A stretch of DNA of 64,000 nucleotides from Corynebacterium appendicis CIP 107643. Lineage in GTDB: Bacteria > Actinomycetota > Actinomycetes > Mycobacteriales > Mycobacteriaceae. Below, one piece after another: positions 9,214 to 17,264 of this stretch. The position numbers and the translations under genes are program-made. The stretch spans positions 1,488,001 to 1,552,000 of the forward strand of contig NZ_CP046976.1 in the NCBI RefSeq assembly GCF_030408415.1, read 5' to 3'. A model generated the notes under the pieces. That model was not told the DNA's origin, searched no databases, and saw only the letters and a program-made list of their open reading frames with translations. Every line of letters begins with the position of its first letter. Within the stretch, counting starts at the first letter, position 1.

Positions 9214-10332
9214 ATGCATCCCGCCTTTAGTTTTCTCCCTACTGAACCGCTGCCGCGCAACAGAGGCGGCCGATTGGGCGGGTGGGTGATTCCCGCGAAA
9301 GACACCGCTGACGTTGCCGGGTGGCCGACCTCGTGGGGCAACCCGAGCAGGCGCACGATCGCCGCCGAGACCAGCCCCTTCGTGGAGTGGATGCTGCGTG
9401 AAGGTGTTCAAATCAACGGCAAGACTGTCACGTCCGAGCTCGGCGCGACGATTTACGCGGAGCGCCCAGGTGTGCCGGTGTTGTCGTCGCCGGCGTACCC
9501 GGGGTGCACGCCAGGCGGGTCGTCGACAGGCGCTGCTGTGGTTGTGGCGGAGGGGCTGCACCGCGCCGCGCACGGCAGCGACGCGGGCGGTTCGCTGCGT
9601 GTGCCCGCCGCCGCGTGCGAGGTCGTGGGCTTCAAGCCGGCGGGCCGTCCGGTGTCGGGGTCGGTGGACGGTTTCATCACGGCGTCTGTTGCCGACCAGA
9701 TCGAGCTGTGGGGTACTCGGCCGCGCGGTCTCGAGGGGCTCACCGTCGGTGTGCTCACGCAGCCGCTGTTCACGCCGAATGCGCGGGTGGCAGCCGATCG
9801 CGCCGCTGTCGTCGAGCAGGCCGCGGCGGCCGTGTCGGACGTGTGCGAGGTCCTGGAGATCGCTCCCTACCCCGCTGCGACCGAGACGTACAGGCATTTC
9901 TCGGCGCGCATCAAGCAGGCATTCGCCAAGGCGGATCCGAAAGACAGCGCGTACATCGCATGGCTTCGCGACGAGGGCCGCTCCGTCACCCCCTCCCAGC
10001 TCTCCACCGCGCGCCACCACATCGATGCCCTGCCGGAGGTGTTGCGTGCGGAATGGGGCGTCGACGCCGTGATCACCCCGATGATCGCCACCGATCCTCC
10101 CCCGCTGGGGTTCTTCCCGTCGCTGCCCCCCGCCGACAGCTTCGAGGCGCAGACCGAGTGGTCGCCGTGGGGGTCGTTGTTCAACTTGACCGGCGCCCCC
10201 GCGATCGCTGTGGGGCCGGTGCAGATCGGCGGGGTCTCCGCCGCGGCCGATGACGCGGCAGTGCTCGAGCTCGCCCGCCTGGTCGAGCCCGTCGTTGCGG
10301 GGTGGCGGGAAACTAGAGCACCCGGACGATGA
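9214..10332 (+). CDS. Amidase signature family hydrolase
   Basis: 372 residues, somewhat short for the family. The Ser-cisSer-Lys triad is identifiable: Lys in IPAKDTADV, the cis-Ser in TPGGSSTGA and the nucleophile Ser in GSDAGGSLRVPA. The C-terminal part (SLFNLTGAPAIAVG) matches amidase substrate-pocket regions. The substrate cannot be deduced. An amidase gene also lies in this neighbourhood in mycobacteria (amiC). It runs opposite to frr and its last 20 bases overlap the end of the convergent transporter gene. Confidence 0.88.
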   Translation: MHPAFSFLPTEPLPRNRGGRLGGWVIPAKDTADVAGWPTSWGNPSRRTIAAETSPFVEWMLREGVQINGKTVTSELGATIYAERPGVPVLSSPAYPGCTPGGSSTGAAVVVAEGLHRAAHGSDAGGSLRVPAAACEVVGFKPAGRPVSGSVDGFITASVADQIELWGTRPRGLEGLTVGVLTQPLFTPNARVAADRAAVVEQAAAAVSDVCEVLEIAPYPAATETYRHFSARIKQAFAKADPKDSAYIAWLRDEGRSVTPSQLSTARHHIDALPEVLRAEWGVDAVITPMIATDPPPLGFFPSLPPADSFEAQTEWSPWGSLFNLTGAPAIAVGPVQIGGVSAAADDAAVLELARLVEPVVAGWRETRAPGR

Positions 10333-11242
10333 CAGCGCCCGCGAACACGAGCAGCAGCCCCAGTAGGCGAACCGGCTGAAGCACCGACCGTGGCGAACCG
10401 AAGAGCCCGAATCGTTCAATCGCCTGGCCCGCGATGATGGTTCCGGCCAAGATGCCGATCACCGTGGCGCCGGTGCCGATCAACGGGGACAGTGTCGCCG
10501 CGCCGATCACGAAGATCGCGCCGAACACTCCGCCAAGCCACATCCACCACGGCCCGCGCTCGATGCCGGAAAGCAGAGCCTTGCGCGAATTAGTGAAGCC
10601 GATGCTGAGCAGGAACAGCAGGATCACGCCCACGCCGAGATTCACAGACCCAGCCTGGATGGAACTGCCCAGCACCTCGCCCAGGTAGCCGTTCGCGGCG
10701 GTCTGGGATGCCGAGCACATGCCCATGAACACGCCGAATGCCCGCCACGCCCACGCGGAGGCGGGGGCTTCACCAGCATGAGTGGAACGCGGGGCGCGTC
10801 CCACCACGTGCACGAGAACAATGCCTGCCACGACGACGAGGGCGCCCATGACCCGCAGCAGCCCGACATCGGTCTGCACCGCCCCGAAGAGACCGAAATT
10901 GTCGATCACCAGTGCCATGATCACCTGCCCCAGAATCGGCAGAACGACGGTCTCGACGGCACCGATCTTCGGGAACAGGATCACGTTACCGGTGATGAAG
11001 ATGACGCCCATCAGGCCGCCGATCCACACCCACCACGGTTCGCCGAAGGCCCGGGTCAGGTCAATTCCGGGACCCGTCGTCGCAGCCAGCACGAGCGCGA
11101 GGAGAACTGCGCAGCAAAAAGCCACGAAAAAAGAAATGAACGCCGCGGGAATCGGTGCGCCAATGCTCCTGCGCAGGCGGCTGTTCACAGCAGTCTGCGC
11201 GGGGATGACGGCTCCCACGGCCATAGCGGCAGCAGTCAGCAT
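10313..11242 (-). CDS. DMT-superfamily transporter (YdcZ/DUF606 type)
   Basis: 309 residues forming about ten membrane helices as two repeated halves, each with the pattern WVWIGGxxGVIFITGN... and MWLGGVFGAIFVIGA..., typical of the two-domain DUF606/YdcZ branch of the drug/metabolite transporters. A substrate cannot be assigned. The gene starts 19 bases after the pyrH stop on the same strand and may be transcribed with pyrH. Its 3' end overlaps the amidase gene by 20 bases tail to tail. Confidence 0.82.
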   Translation of the reverse strand: MLTAAAMAVGAVIPAQTAVNSRLRRSIGAPIPAAFISFFVAFCCAVLLALVLAATTGPGIDLTRAFGEPWWVWIGGLMGVIFITGNVILFPKIGAVETVVLPILGQVIMALVIDNFGLFGAVQTDVGLLRVMGALVVVAGIVLVHVVGRAPRSTHAGEAPASAWAWRAFGVFMGMCSASQTAANGYLGEVLGSSIQAGSVNLGVGVILLFLLSIGFTNSRKALLSGIERGPWWMWLGGVFGAIFVIGAATLSPLIGTGATVIGILAGTIIAGQAIERFGLFGSPRSVLQPVRLLGLLLVFAGAVIVRVL

Positions 11243-11260
11243 GGGGGAGAATCTACCCTG

Positions 11261-12061
11261 CTACTCGACGAGCGTGCCGATCTGCTCCCCCGCCACCGCA
11301 CGCGCGATATTGCCCTCCTTGAGGAGGTTGAACACGAGGATCGGCATCTTATTGTCCATGCACAAGCTGAACGCGGTGGCGTCGGCGACCTTGAGCCCCT
11401 TTTCGATCGCCTCGCGAGGGCTGATCTCACTGTAGAGCTCCGCATCCGGGTTGGTGCGGGGATCGTCGGAGTACACGCCGTCGACAGCCTTAGCCATGAG
11501 CAGTACCTCGCACCCGATCTCCAGGGCACGCTGTGCGGCCGTGGTGTCGGTGGAGAAATACGGCATGCCCATGCCGGCACCGAAGATGACCACACGCCCC
11601 TTCTCCAGGTGGCGGGCGGCGCGCAGCGGCAGGTACGGCTCCGCGATCTGCGCCATGTTGATGGCGGTCTGGACACGGCAATCGATGCCCAGCTGCTGCA
11701 GAAAGTCCTGGAGAGCGAGGCAGTTCATCACGGTGCCGAGCATGCCCATGTAGTCGGAGCGCGCGCGGTCCATGCCGCGCTGCGACAGCTGGGCGCCGCG
11801 GAAGAAATTGCCGCCGCCGATCACAACGGCAACCTCGGTGCCCTGGCTCGCGACCTCGGCGATCTGCTTCGCCACGTTCTCCACCACGTCCGGGTCGATG
11901 CCGACATTGCCACCGCCAAACATCTCGCCACCCAGCTTCAACATGATGCGCTTGTACCCGCGGCGGGCCGAAGAATCCGTGCCGCCGCCGGAACCCCCGA
12001 CGCTGCCCGCTGCGTTGTCTGCTCCGTTATCAGCCGCTGTACCAGCACTGCTCTCAGTCAC
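11261..12061 (-). CDS. pyrH: UMP kinase
   Basis: 266 residues from GTG 12061, which has AAGGAG six bases upstream; the frame is open to 12115. An N-terminal Gly/Ala/Ser-rich tail of about 30 residues precedes the conserved [10 protein letters not shown]. Other family marks are [12 protein letters not shown], the [11 protein letters not shown] segment and the [11 protein letters not shown] loop. It phosphorylates UMP to UDP for RNA, DNA and UDP-sugar synthesis. The bacterial enzyme is a hexamer activated by GTP and inhibited by UTP. It lies downstream of tsf, past the tsf terminator. Confidence 0.95.
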   Translation of the reverse strand: MTESSAGTAADNGADNAAGSVGGSGGGTDSSARRGYKRIMLKLGGEMFGGGNVGIDPDVVENVAKQIAEVASQGTEVAVVIGGGNFFRGAQLSQRGMDRARSDYMGMLGTVMNCLALQDFLQQLGIDCRVQTAINMAQIAEPYLPLRAARHLEKGRVVIFGAGMGMPYFSTDTTAAQRALEIGCEVLLMAKAVDGVYSDDPRTNPDAELYSEISPREAIEKGLKVADATAFSLCMDNKMPILVFNLLKEGNIARAVAGEQIGTLVE

Positions 12062-12130
12062 CGAAAACTCCTTCACGTGGGGGGGCGAAAATCCACCAAC
12101 CGATAATAGCGTCATCAGGGCAAGGCAAAT

Positions 12131-12177
12131 AAAAAGGATCTCGGCCCCGCCGTCGATAAGCGGCGAAACCGAGATCC
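12131..12177 (-). terminator. Terminator of tsf with a repeat copy in its loop
   Basis: On the minus strand the stem GGATCTCGG / CCGAGATCC (12169-12177 with 12136-12144) is followed by TTTTT (12131-12135). An inner CGCCG/CGGCG stem closes over the 11-base repeat at 12151-12161, so the repeat supplies the hairpin tip. Confidence 0.88.
12151..12161 (+). repeat. 11-base repeat copy 6
   Basis: Exact copy forming the loop of the tsf terminator. Confidence 0.88.
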
Positions 12178-12193
12178 CTTGGAAAGCTGACGC

Positions 12194-13012
12194 TTACTGC
12201 TGGCCGACCTCGAAACGGATGAAGTCAGTGACCTCGATGCCGTTTTCCTCGGCGTACTGGCGGACAGTCTTCTTGGAATCCGCAAGCGACGGCTGCTCGA
12301 GCAGAGCGACGTCCTTGAAGAAGCCGCCCAGACGGCCCTCGACGATCTTCTCGATCGCAGCCTCCGGCTTGCCCTCGCCGCGGGTGATCTCCTCCTGGAC
12401 CGCGCGCTCCTTCTCCACGACATCAGCCGGGATGGAGTCCTTGGAGAGGTAACGAGCCTTCATAGCGGCGATCTGCAGCGCGATCTGGTGCGCAGCCTCG
12501 GCGCCCTCGCCCGTGTACGCGACGAGCACGCCAACTGCCGGCGGGAGATCCGCGGCCTTCTGGTGCAGGTAAACCTCGACCTGGTCGCCCTCGATGGTGG
12601 CGGCGCGGCGCAACTCGAGCTTCTCGCCGATCTTCGCGGACAGAGCCTGCAGAGCCTCAGAAGCGGTCTGGCCCTTGACGTCGGCGTTAGCCAGCTCCTC
12701 GGGGGAGTTCGCTTTCACTGCGGCGGCGCCGGCAGCGATGTCGTCGGCAAGCTGCTTGAATTCGTCGTTCTTCGCGACGAAGTCCGTCTCGGAGTTGATC
12801 TCCACGATCGTGTTGCCCGACACTGCGACCAGGCCCTCCAGAGCGTTGCGCTCAGCGCGCTTGCCCACGTCCTTCGCACCTTTGATACGCAGGATCTCGA
12901 CAGCCTTCTCGAAATCGCCGGCCGATTCCTCCAGGGCCTTCTTGCAGTCGAGCATGCCGGAACCGGTGGTCTCACGCAGCTTCTTCACGTCTGCAGCGGT
13001 GTAGTTCGCCAT
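12194..13012 (-). CDS. tsf: Elongation factor Ts
   Basis: 272 residues with the family N-terminus ([24 protein letters not shown]) forming the UBA-like domain, the [10 protein letters not shown] motif that contacts EF-Tu, and the C-terminal module. It is the nucleotide exchange factor for EF-Tu. AGGAGGG lies upstream of the ATG. It follows rpsB on the same strand, separated by 199 bases that hold a long perfect hairpin, so tsf may be partly uncoupled from rpsB transcription. Confidence 0.97.
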   Translation of the reverse strand: MANYTAADVKKLRETTGSGMLDCKKALEESAGDFEKAVEILRIKGAKDVGKRAERNALEGLVAVSGNTIVEINSETDFVAKNDEFKQLADDIAAGAAAVKANSPEELANADVKGQTASEALQALSAKIGEKLELRRAATIEGDQVEVYLHQKAADLPPAVGVLVAYTGEGAEAAHQIALQIAAMKARYLSKDSIPADVVEKERAVQEEITRGEGKPEAAIEKIVEGRLGGFFKDVALLEQPSLADSKKTVRQYAEENGIEVTDFIRFEVGQQ

Positions 13013-13122
13013 AGTTGGGCGACCCTCCTCATTGTGGGACTAAAAGTATGTGTAAAGGTCATCTGACAGCGTAGTGGACTTGCCGCTAAGCGGCATGCCC
13101 AGCTGACGTGTCGCACGCGAAA

Positions 13123-13174
13123 CCCCCGCGCCTGAAGCGTCCTTGATGAAGTTAGGACACCTCAGGCGCGGGGG
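13123..13174 (-). terminator. Long hairpin between rpsB and tsf (attenuator or terminator)
   Basis: Perfect 13-base arms CCCCCGCGCCTGA (13123-13135) and TCAGGCGCGGGGG (13162-13174) around a 26-base loop, just after the rpsB stop. The minus strand reads only TTT after the stem, so termination is probably partial. Confidence 0.65.
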
Positions 13175-13211
13175 TCGGTGCTAGAAGTCAACGCCGTGTA
13201 TGGCCCGGGGT

Positions 13212-14126
13212 TTAGACCGGGTCGACGTCGTTCTTGGCGGAGTCGACGTTGTCGACTGCCTCGGCGGCAGCCTTGTCGGCCGGAGCCTCTGCCTTCTCTG
13301 CGGACTCAGCTGCCGGGGTCTCCGGTGCGGAAGCCTTCTCTGCCGGAGCCTCAGCGGCCGGAGCCTCAGCGGCTGCCTGGGTGGCCTCAGCCGGCGCGTC
13401 GCCAGCGGCCTCGCGGGCCTTGGCCAGCTGGCGCTCCTCGCGCTGCTGCTTACCAGCAACGACAGCCTCGCCCACAATGTGGGTGAGCAGCTTGACGGAG
13501 CGGATCGCGTCGTCGTTGCCCGGGATCGGGTAGTCAACGAGGTCCGGGTCGCAGTTGGTGTCCAGGATCGCAACGACCGGGATGCGCAGCTTCTGAGCCT
13601 CGGAGACGGCGATGTGCTCCTTGTTGGTGTCGACGATCCACAGAGCGGACGGGGTCTTCGTCATGTCGGAGATGCCGCCCAGCACACGCTCGAGCTTGGT
13701 GCGCTCGCGGGTGAGCATGAGGACTTCCTTCTTGCCGCGGCCTGCATAGCCGTCCTCGGCCGCGTCCATGGCCTGCAGTTCCTTCATGCGGGCGAGACGC
13801 TTAGACACGGTCTGGAAGTTGGTCAGCATGCCGCCGAGCCAACGGTGGTTGACGTACGGCATGCCCACGCGGTCGGCCTCTTCCTGGACCGGCTCCTGGG
13901 CCTGCTTCTTGGTGCCGACGAACAGGATGGTGCCGCCGTGTGCGACGGTCTCCTTGACGAATTCGTATGCCTCGTCGATGTAGGTCAGCGTCTGCTGCAG
14001 GTCGATGATGTAGATGCCGTTACGGTCGGTGAAGATGAAGCGGCGCATCTTCGGGTTCCAACGACGCGTCTGGTGGCCGAAGTGCACACCGGCGTCGAGG
14101 AGTTCACGCATGGTTACGACTGCCAT
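13212..14126 (-). CDS. rpsB: 30S ribosomal protein S2 with acidic Ala/Glu-rich tail
   Basis: 304 residues. The first 250 are a standard S2 ([24 protein letters not shown] at the start, [17 protein letters not shown] in the middle). The last 50 or so are a low-complexity Ala/Glu/Pro tail, which is common in actinobacterial S2 but absent from E. coli S2. AAGGAG sits upstream of the ATG. rpsB-tsf order is universal. Transcription runs away from the M23 peptidase gene across a 327-base shared upstream region. Confidence 0.97.
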   Translation of the reverse strand: MAVVTMRELLDAGVHFGHQTRRWNPKMRRFIFTDRNGIYIIDLQQTLTYIDEAYEFVKETVAHGGTILFVGTKKQAQEPVQEEADRVGMPYVNHRWLGGMLTNFQTVSKRLARMKELQAMDAAEDGYAGRGKKEVLMLTRERTKLERVLGGISDMTKTPSALWIVDTNKEHIAVSEAQKLRIPVVAILDTNCDPDLVDYPIPGNDDAIRSVKLLTHIVGEAVVAGKQQREERQLAKAREAAGDAPAEATQAAAEAPAAEAPAEKASAPETPAAESAEKAEAPADKAAAEAVDNVDSAKNDVDPV

Positions 14127-14391
14127 GGGAATGTCTCCTTGGGAGTTAAAATTGTTCGGTTTCGTGCAGTTTGTGCGGGTTTTGCCCGCACCCTAGCGAC
14201 GAGCCACGTCCACGCCTTCCGCGCTGTGCGGGAGGACCGTTGCGGATCGCAGCACCCTGCCACGTCAGTGACCAGGCATTTTCGCCGCGCGTAGTCAGCG
14301 CGCCCATGTGGACACACTGCTGGGCACCAAGCTTACATCGTCGCTGGGTGCGCGCCAATTCGTGGCGCGACGCATTGTGCACAACTCGCGG

Positions 14392-14400
14392 TTATCCACA
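14392..14400 (+). promoter_or_regulatory. Consensus DnaA box
   Basis: Exact TTATCCACA. A related TTGTGCACA lies at 14375-14383, and the repeat copy TTATCGACG starts 12 bases downstream at 14412. Binding by DnaA is inferred only from the sequence match. Confidence 0.4.
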
Positions 14401-14409
14401 GGGCATTTC

Positions 14410-14420
14410 GCTTATCGACG
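14410..14420 (-). repeat. 11-base repeat copy 7
   Basis: Exact copy between rpsB and the M23 gene, nine bases after a DnaA box. Confidence 0.85.
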
Positions 14421-14453
14421 CCCCGTGGTCCCCTCCCACCCCACAATGACCCC

Positions 14454-14972
14454 ATGAACACTTCCCATTCCCCGGTTCGTTTCCATCCATTGCACTCTTT
14501 GATCGCGGTCCTGTCCGCTGTCGTTGTTCTCATTCTCACCGCCGGCGCTGTCCCCGCTTTCGCCTACGTCGACCCGACGACCGGTTCGTCGACCGCAACG
14601 AATGTGACCCGTCGCGCCGATATCCCGGAGAAGAATTGGTTGCCCGGCCACCGCGGCGTCGACCTGGCGGCGCGGACGGGACAGGACATTTCGTCGTCGG
14701 AGGACGGCGTGGTCGCCTACGTCGGTGTCATCGCGGGTGTGCCGGTGGTGTCGGTGGACCACCCGGACGGCATCCGCACGACCTACCAGCCGGTGCACGC
14801 CACGGTCAGCGTCGGCGACGAGGTCGCCGAGGGCCAGCCCATCGGCCGGATGGCGCCGCCGAACGGCGACCACGACGGGCTGCACTGGGGCGCGCGGACC
14901 GGCAAGGACGCCTACATCAATCCGCTCTCGCTTCTCGACGCTCCGCAGATCCGCCTCAAGCCCCTCCCCTAG
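14454..14972 (+). CDS. Secreted M23-family peptidase-like protein
   Basis: 172 residues with a signal peptide (hydrophobic LIAVLSAVVVLILTAGAVPAFA to about residue 38) and a LytM domain. The metal-binding HxxxD is HRGVD. The second motif is LHWGA, preceded by DHDG, rather than the classical HxH; mycobacterial Rv2891, in the same place beside rpsB, also has LHWG. It is probably a cell-wall hydrolase or a LytM regulator. It is convergent with xerC. Confidence 0.85.
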   Translation: MNTSHSPVRFHPLHSLIAVLSAVVVLILTAGAVPAFAYVDPTTGSSTATNVTRRADIPEKNWLPGHRGVDLAARTGQDISSSEDGVVAYVGVIAGVPVVSVDHPDGIRTTYQPVHATVSVGDEVAEGQPIGRMAPPNGDHDGLHWGARTGKDAYINPLSLLDAPQIRLKPLP

Positions 14973-15021
14973 CCGCGGCCCGGCCAGTGAGTGTGCTGCC
15001 GTGACTAACGTAGCGCTGTAA

Positions 15022-15042
15022 GCGTGACGCGATTCGTCACGC
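15022..15042. terminator. Weak hairpin between M23 gene and xerC ends
   Basis: Stem GCGTGACG / CGTCACGC (15022-15029, 15035-15042) overlaps the xerC stop codon. It sits between convergent genes but has no T run, so it would act weakly if at all. Confidence 0.35.
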
Positions 15043-16002
15043 GCGCGGGTGTGCTTGGTCGTACACGCTTTTGAGCCGCTGCGCGGACACGTGCGTGTAG
15101 ATCTGCGTCGTCTGCAGCGACGAATGCCCGAGCAACTCTTGGACGACGCGCAGATCGGCTCCCCCTTCGAGCATGTGCGTTGCCGCGCTGTGCCGCAGAT
15201 CGTGGGGGCTCAATTCGCTGTCGCCGGTGCGCTGCGCGGCGCGCTCGACGACGCGTCGGACCTGGCGCTGGTCGATGCGCCCGCCGCGCGAGCCGAGGAA
15301 CAGCGCCCCCGAGTCAGCGGTGCTAGCGGAGGCCTCGGAGACCGCGGAGGAGGAGGCAGCGTCCGAGGATGAAGCCGTGGAAGAACGGGAGGCGAGGAGC
15401 TCGGGGCGGCGGGAGAGCCAGGCGTCGAGGGACGCCGCTGCGGATTCCCCGAACGGTACGACGCGCTGCTTGTTGCCTTTGCCGGTGACGAGGGCGAGGC
15501 GTCGAGAAGCGTCGATGTCGGCGACGTCGAGGCCGGTGAGTTCGGCGACGCGCATGCCCGTGGCGTAGAGGAGCTCGAGCATGGCGCGGTCGCGGGCAGC
15601 CTCCGGGGAGGCGGCGTCGGCGTTGATCTCGGCTTCGACGAGCTGCCCGGCGCGCGCTGGGGTGACCACGTCGGGCAGGTGCCTGTTCACCTGCGGCGTG
15701 GCCAGGCGGGCGGCGACGTCGGAGTCGAGGTAGCCGCGTTCGTAGGCCCAGGTGGAAAAGGCGCGGGCTGAGGCGGTGCGGCGGGCCATGGTGGAGCGGG
15801 CGAGGCCGGAGCGGAGGGAGTCGGCAAGCCAAGCCCGGAGTGTGGGGAGGGTGAAATCCGCGAAGGTCGCGCAGAACGGCACGAGCGTGCGTAAATCGCT
15901 GCGGTAGCTCTTCACAGTCGCGGGCGAGCGGCCTTTGACGAGCAGTGCGTGGTCGGCGAAGTCGTCGATCGCCGCTTCGAGCTGGGTGATCTGCTCTGCC
16001 AC
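15037..16002 (-). CDS. xerC: Tyrosine recombinase XerC
   Basis: 321 residues from GTG 16002; the frame continues upstream through a terminator hairpin into dprA, so the longer version is rejected. The catalytic set is complete: Arg151 (GMRVAEL), Lys175 (GKGNK), His267 and Arg270 (HDLRH), His293 (LLGHSSL) and Tyr302 (IYTHV). With XerD it resolves chromosome dimers at dif. Residues 205-231 form a Ser/Ala-rich insertion (SSTASSSDAASSSA) not usual for the family. Housekeeping context argues against a phage integrase. Confidence 0.92.
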   Translation of the reverse strand: MAEQITQLEAAIDDFADHALLVKGRSPATVKSYRSDLRTLVPFCATFADFTLPTLRAWLADSLRSGLARSTMARRTASARAFSTWAYERGYLDSDVAARLATPQVNRHLPDVVTPARAGQLVEAEINADAASPEAARDRAMLELLYATGMRVAELTGLDVADIDASRRLALVTGKGNKQRVVPFGESAAASLDAWLSRRPELLASRSSTASSSDAASSSAVSEASASTADSGALFLGSRGGRIDQRQVRRVVERAAQRTGDSELSPHDLRHSAATHMLEGGADLRVVQELLGHSSLQTTQIYTHVSAQRLKSVYDQAHPRA

Positions 16003-16035
16003 TGCCGCCTGCCTTGGTTGGGTGTCCGCGGGCGT

Positions 16036-16070
16036 GAAAAACTGCCGCGAAATGGTGTCTTCGCGGCAGT
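16036..16070 (-). terminator. Strong terminator after dprA
   Basis: A perfect 11-base stem ACTGCCGCGAA / TTCGCGGCAGT (16041-16051, 16060-16070) with an 8-base loop, followed on the minus strand by five T residues. It ends the comM-dprA transcript before xerC. Confidence 0.88.
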
Positions 16071-16097
16071 ATAGTTCGGCCGGTTTGCGCGGCGTGT

Positions 16098-17264
16098 CTA
16101 CACGCGGCGCCAGTGCTGGCCTTCGCGCGCGACGAGGCCTTTCCCGGAGAGGTCCATGAGCAGGTGAACGGTCAACCCGACGGTGAACCCGCAGGCGGCG
16201 GCGACGTCGGAAGCTTCGAGGCCGCCGGTGTCGGTGAGCGGCAAGGAGTCGTAGACGCGGAGCTCGTTGCGGGAGAGCTGCTGGACGGCGTCGGCGGCGA
16301 AGTCGATCTCGTACTGGCCGTCGACATCTGAGGCACCAACGGGGCTGAGCTGCTCGTGCGCGTCGTCGGCGCTGAGCACCATGTTGGCGCGTCCGTCGCG
16401 GATGGCCAGGTTCGTGCCCAGCGACCCGGGCCCGAGGATCGGCCCCGGCACCGCCATGCCGACACGGTTGAACACCTCGACCCATTTCAGCGTGTTCAGC
16501 GCACCGGAGCGGAACGCGGCTTCCACGACGACGGTCCCCTGCGTCAGCGCGGCGACGAGGCGGTTTCGCGTGAGAAAACGGTGCCGGTCGGGAGTGACAC
16601 CGGGCGGATATTCGGTGACCACCGCCCCACCTTCAGCCGCGATGCGCTTGAACATAGCCTCGTTGCGCCGCGGGTAGACCTGCCCGGCGCCGCACGCGGC
16701 CACCACGACAGTCGCGCCCCCGGCGTCCAGAGCTGCGGTGTGTGCGACTGTGTCGATGCCGAGCGCCCCGCCGGAGACGATGGTGTGCTGGTGGCGCACG
16801 AGGCCGGAGCACAGGTCGGCGGTCGCGTGGTGCCCGTACGACGAGGCGGCGCGGGTGCCCACGATCCCGACGGCGCTGGCGAACAATTGCGCGAGATTCG
16901 CGTTGCCGCGCACCCACAGGGCATGCGGCGGGTGCGCGTCGGGAGGTAGATTTTCACTGTTTTTTGTCGCCCGCACCACCGCCGCCCCGAACGACCCCTC
17001 GATCGCCTCCCGCGGCCACTCCGGGGATTCGGGGGTGATCAGCCGGTAGCCTTCGCGCTCCGCGGCGGCGAGGTCTTCGGCAGGCTGGTCCCAACTGCGG
17101 CGGGATTCAGTGGCGGGTCCTAATTCGCCAAGCCAACTGGCGCGGGTGCGGATGCCGTGAGCGAGTTCGTCGGCGTCGCGCCCGGCGGCGAGCATCGCCT
17201 GGATGTGCCGGTTCGGCCCTTCGACGACGCGGTTCAGGTACGCCCATGATTCGAGCGAGCTCAT
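16098..17264 (-). CDS. dprA: DNA-processing protein DprA
   Basis: 388 residues. The Rossmann-like DprA core is clear: VGIVGTRAASSYGHH, SGGALGIDTVAHTAAL, VVVAACGAGQVYPRRN and TEYPPGV. A C-terminal winged-helix-like tail follows. In transformable bacteria it loads RecA on incoming single strands; in Corynebacterium the role is unproven. Its start overlaps the comM stop as ATGA (4 bases), so the two are translationally coupled. A strong terminator separates it from xerC. Confidence 0.94.
   Translation of the reverse strand: MSSLESWAYLNRVVEGPNRHIQAMLAAGRDADELAHGIRTRASWLGELGPATESRRSWDQPAEDLAAAEREGYRLITPESPEWPREAIEGSFGAAVVRATKNSENLPPDAHPPHALWVRGNANLAQLFASAVGIVGTRAASSYGHHATADLCSGLVRHQHTIVSGGALGIDTVAHTAALDAGGATVVVAACGAGQVYPRRNEAMFKRIAAEGGAVVTEYPPGVTPDRHRFLTRNRLVAALTQGTVVVEAAFRSGALNTLKWVEVFNRVGMAVPGPILGPGSLGTNLAIRDGRANMVLSADDAHEQLSPVGASDVDGQYEIDFAADAVQQLSRNELRVYDSLPLTDTGGLEASDVAAACGFTVGLTVHLLMDLSGKGLVAREGQHWRRV

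Larger units (their letters stand above)
14127..14453. other. 327-base divergent upstream region of rpsB and the M23 peptidase gene
   Basis: No gene is seen. The stretch should contain the rpsB promoter and leader and the peptidase promoter. It holds one perfect DnaA box, a near match to it 8 bases away, and one copy of the 11-base repeat. Confidence 0.6.

Noticed and set aside
15037..16002. The tyrosine recombinase as an integrase of a mobile element
   Set aside because: Gene order beside dprA-comM and rpsB and the typical XerC motifs point to the housekeeping dimer-resolution enzyme; no att-like repeats or phage genes are nearby.
16003..16485. An extended N-terminus of XerC reaching into dprA
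   Set aside because: It would read through a strong terminator hairpin and overlap dprA by almost 400 bases, and the residues are Arg-rich antisense-like noise.
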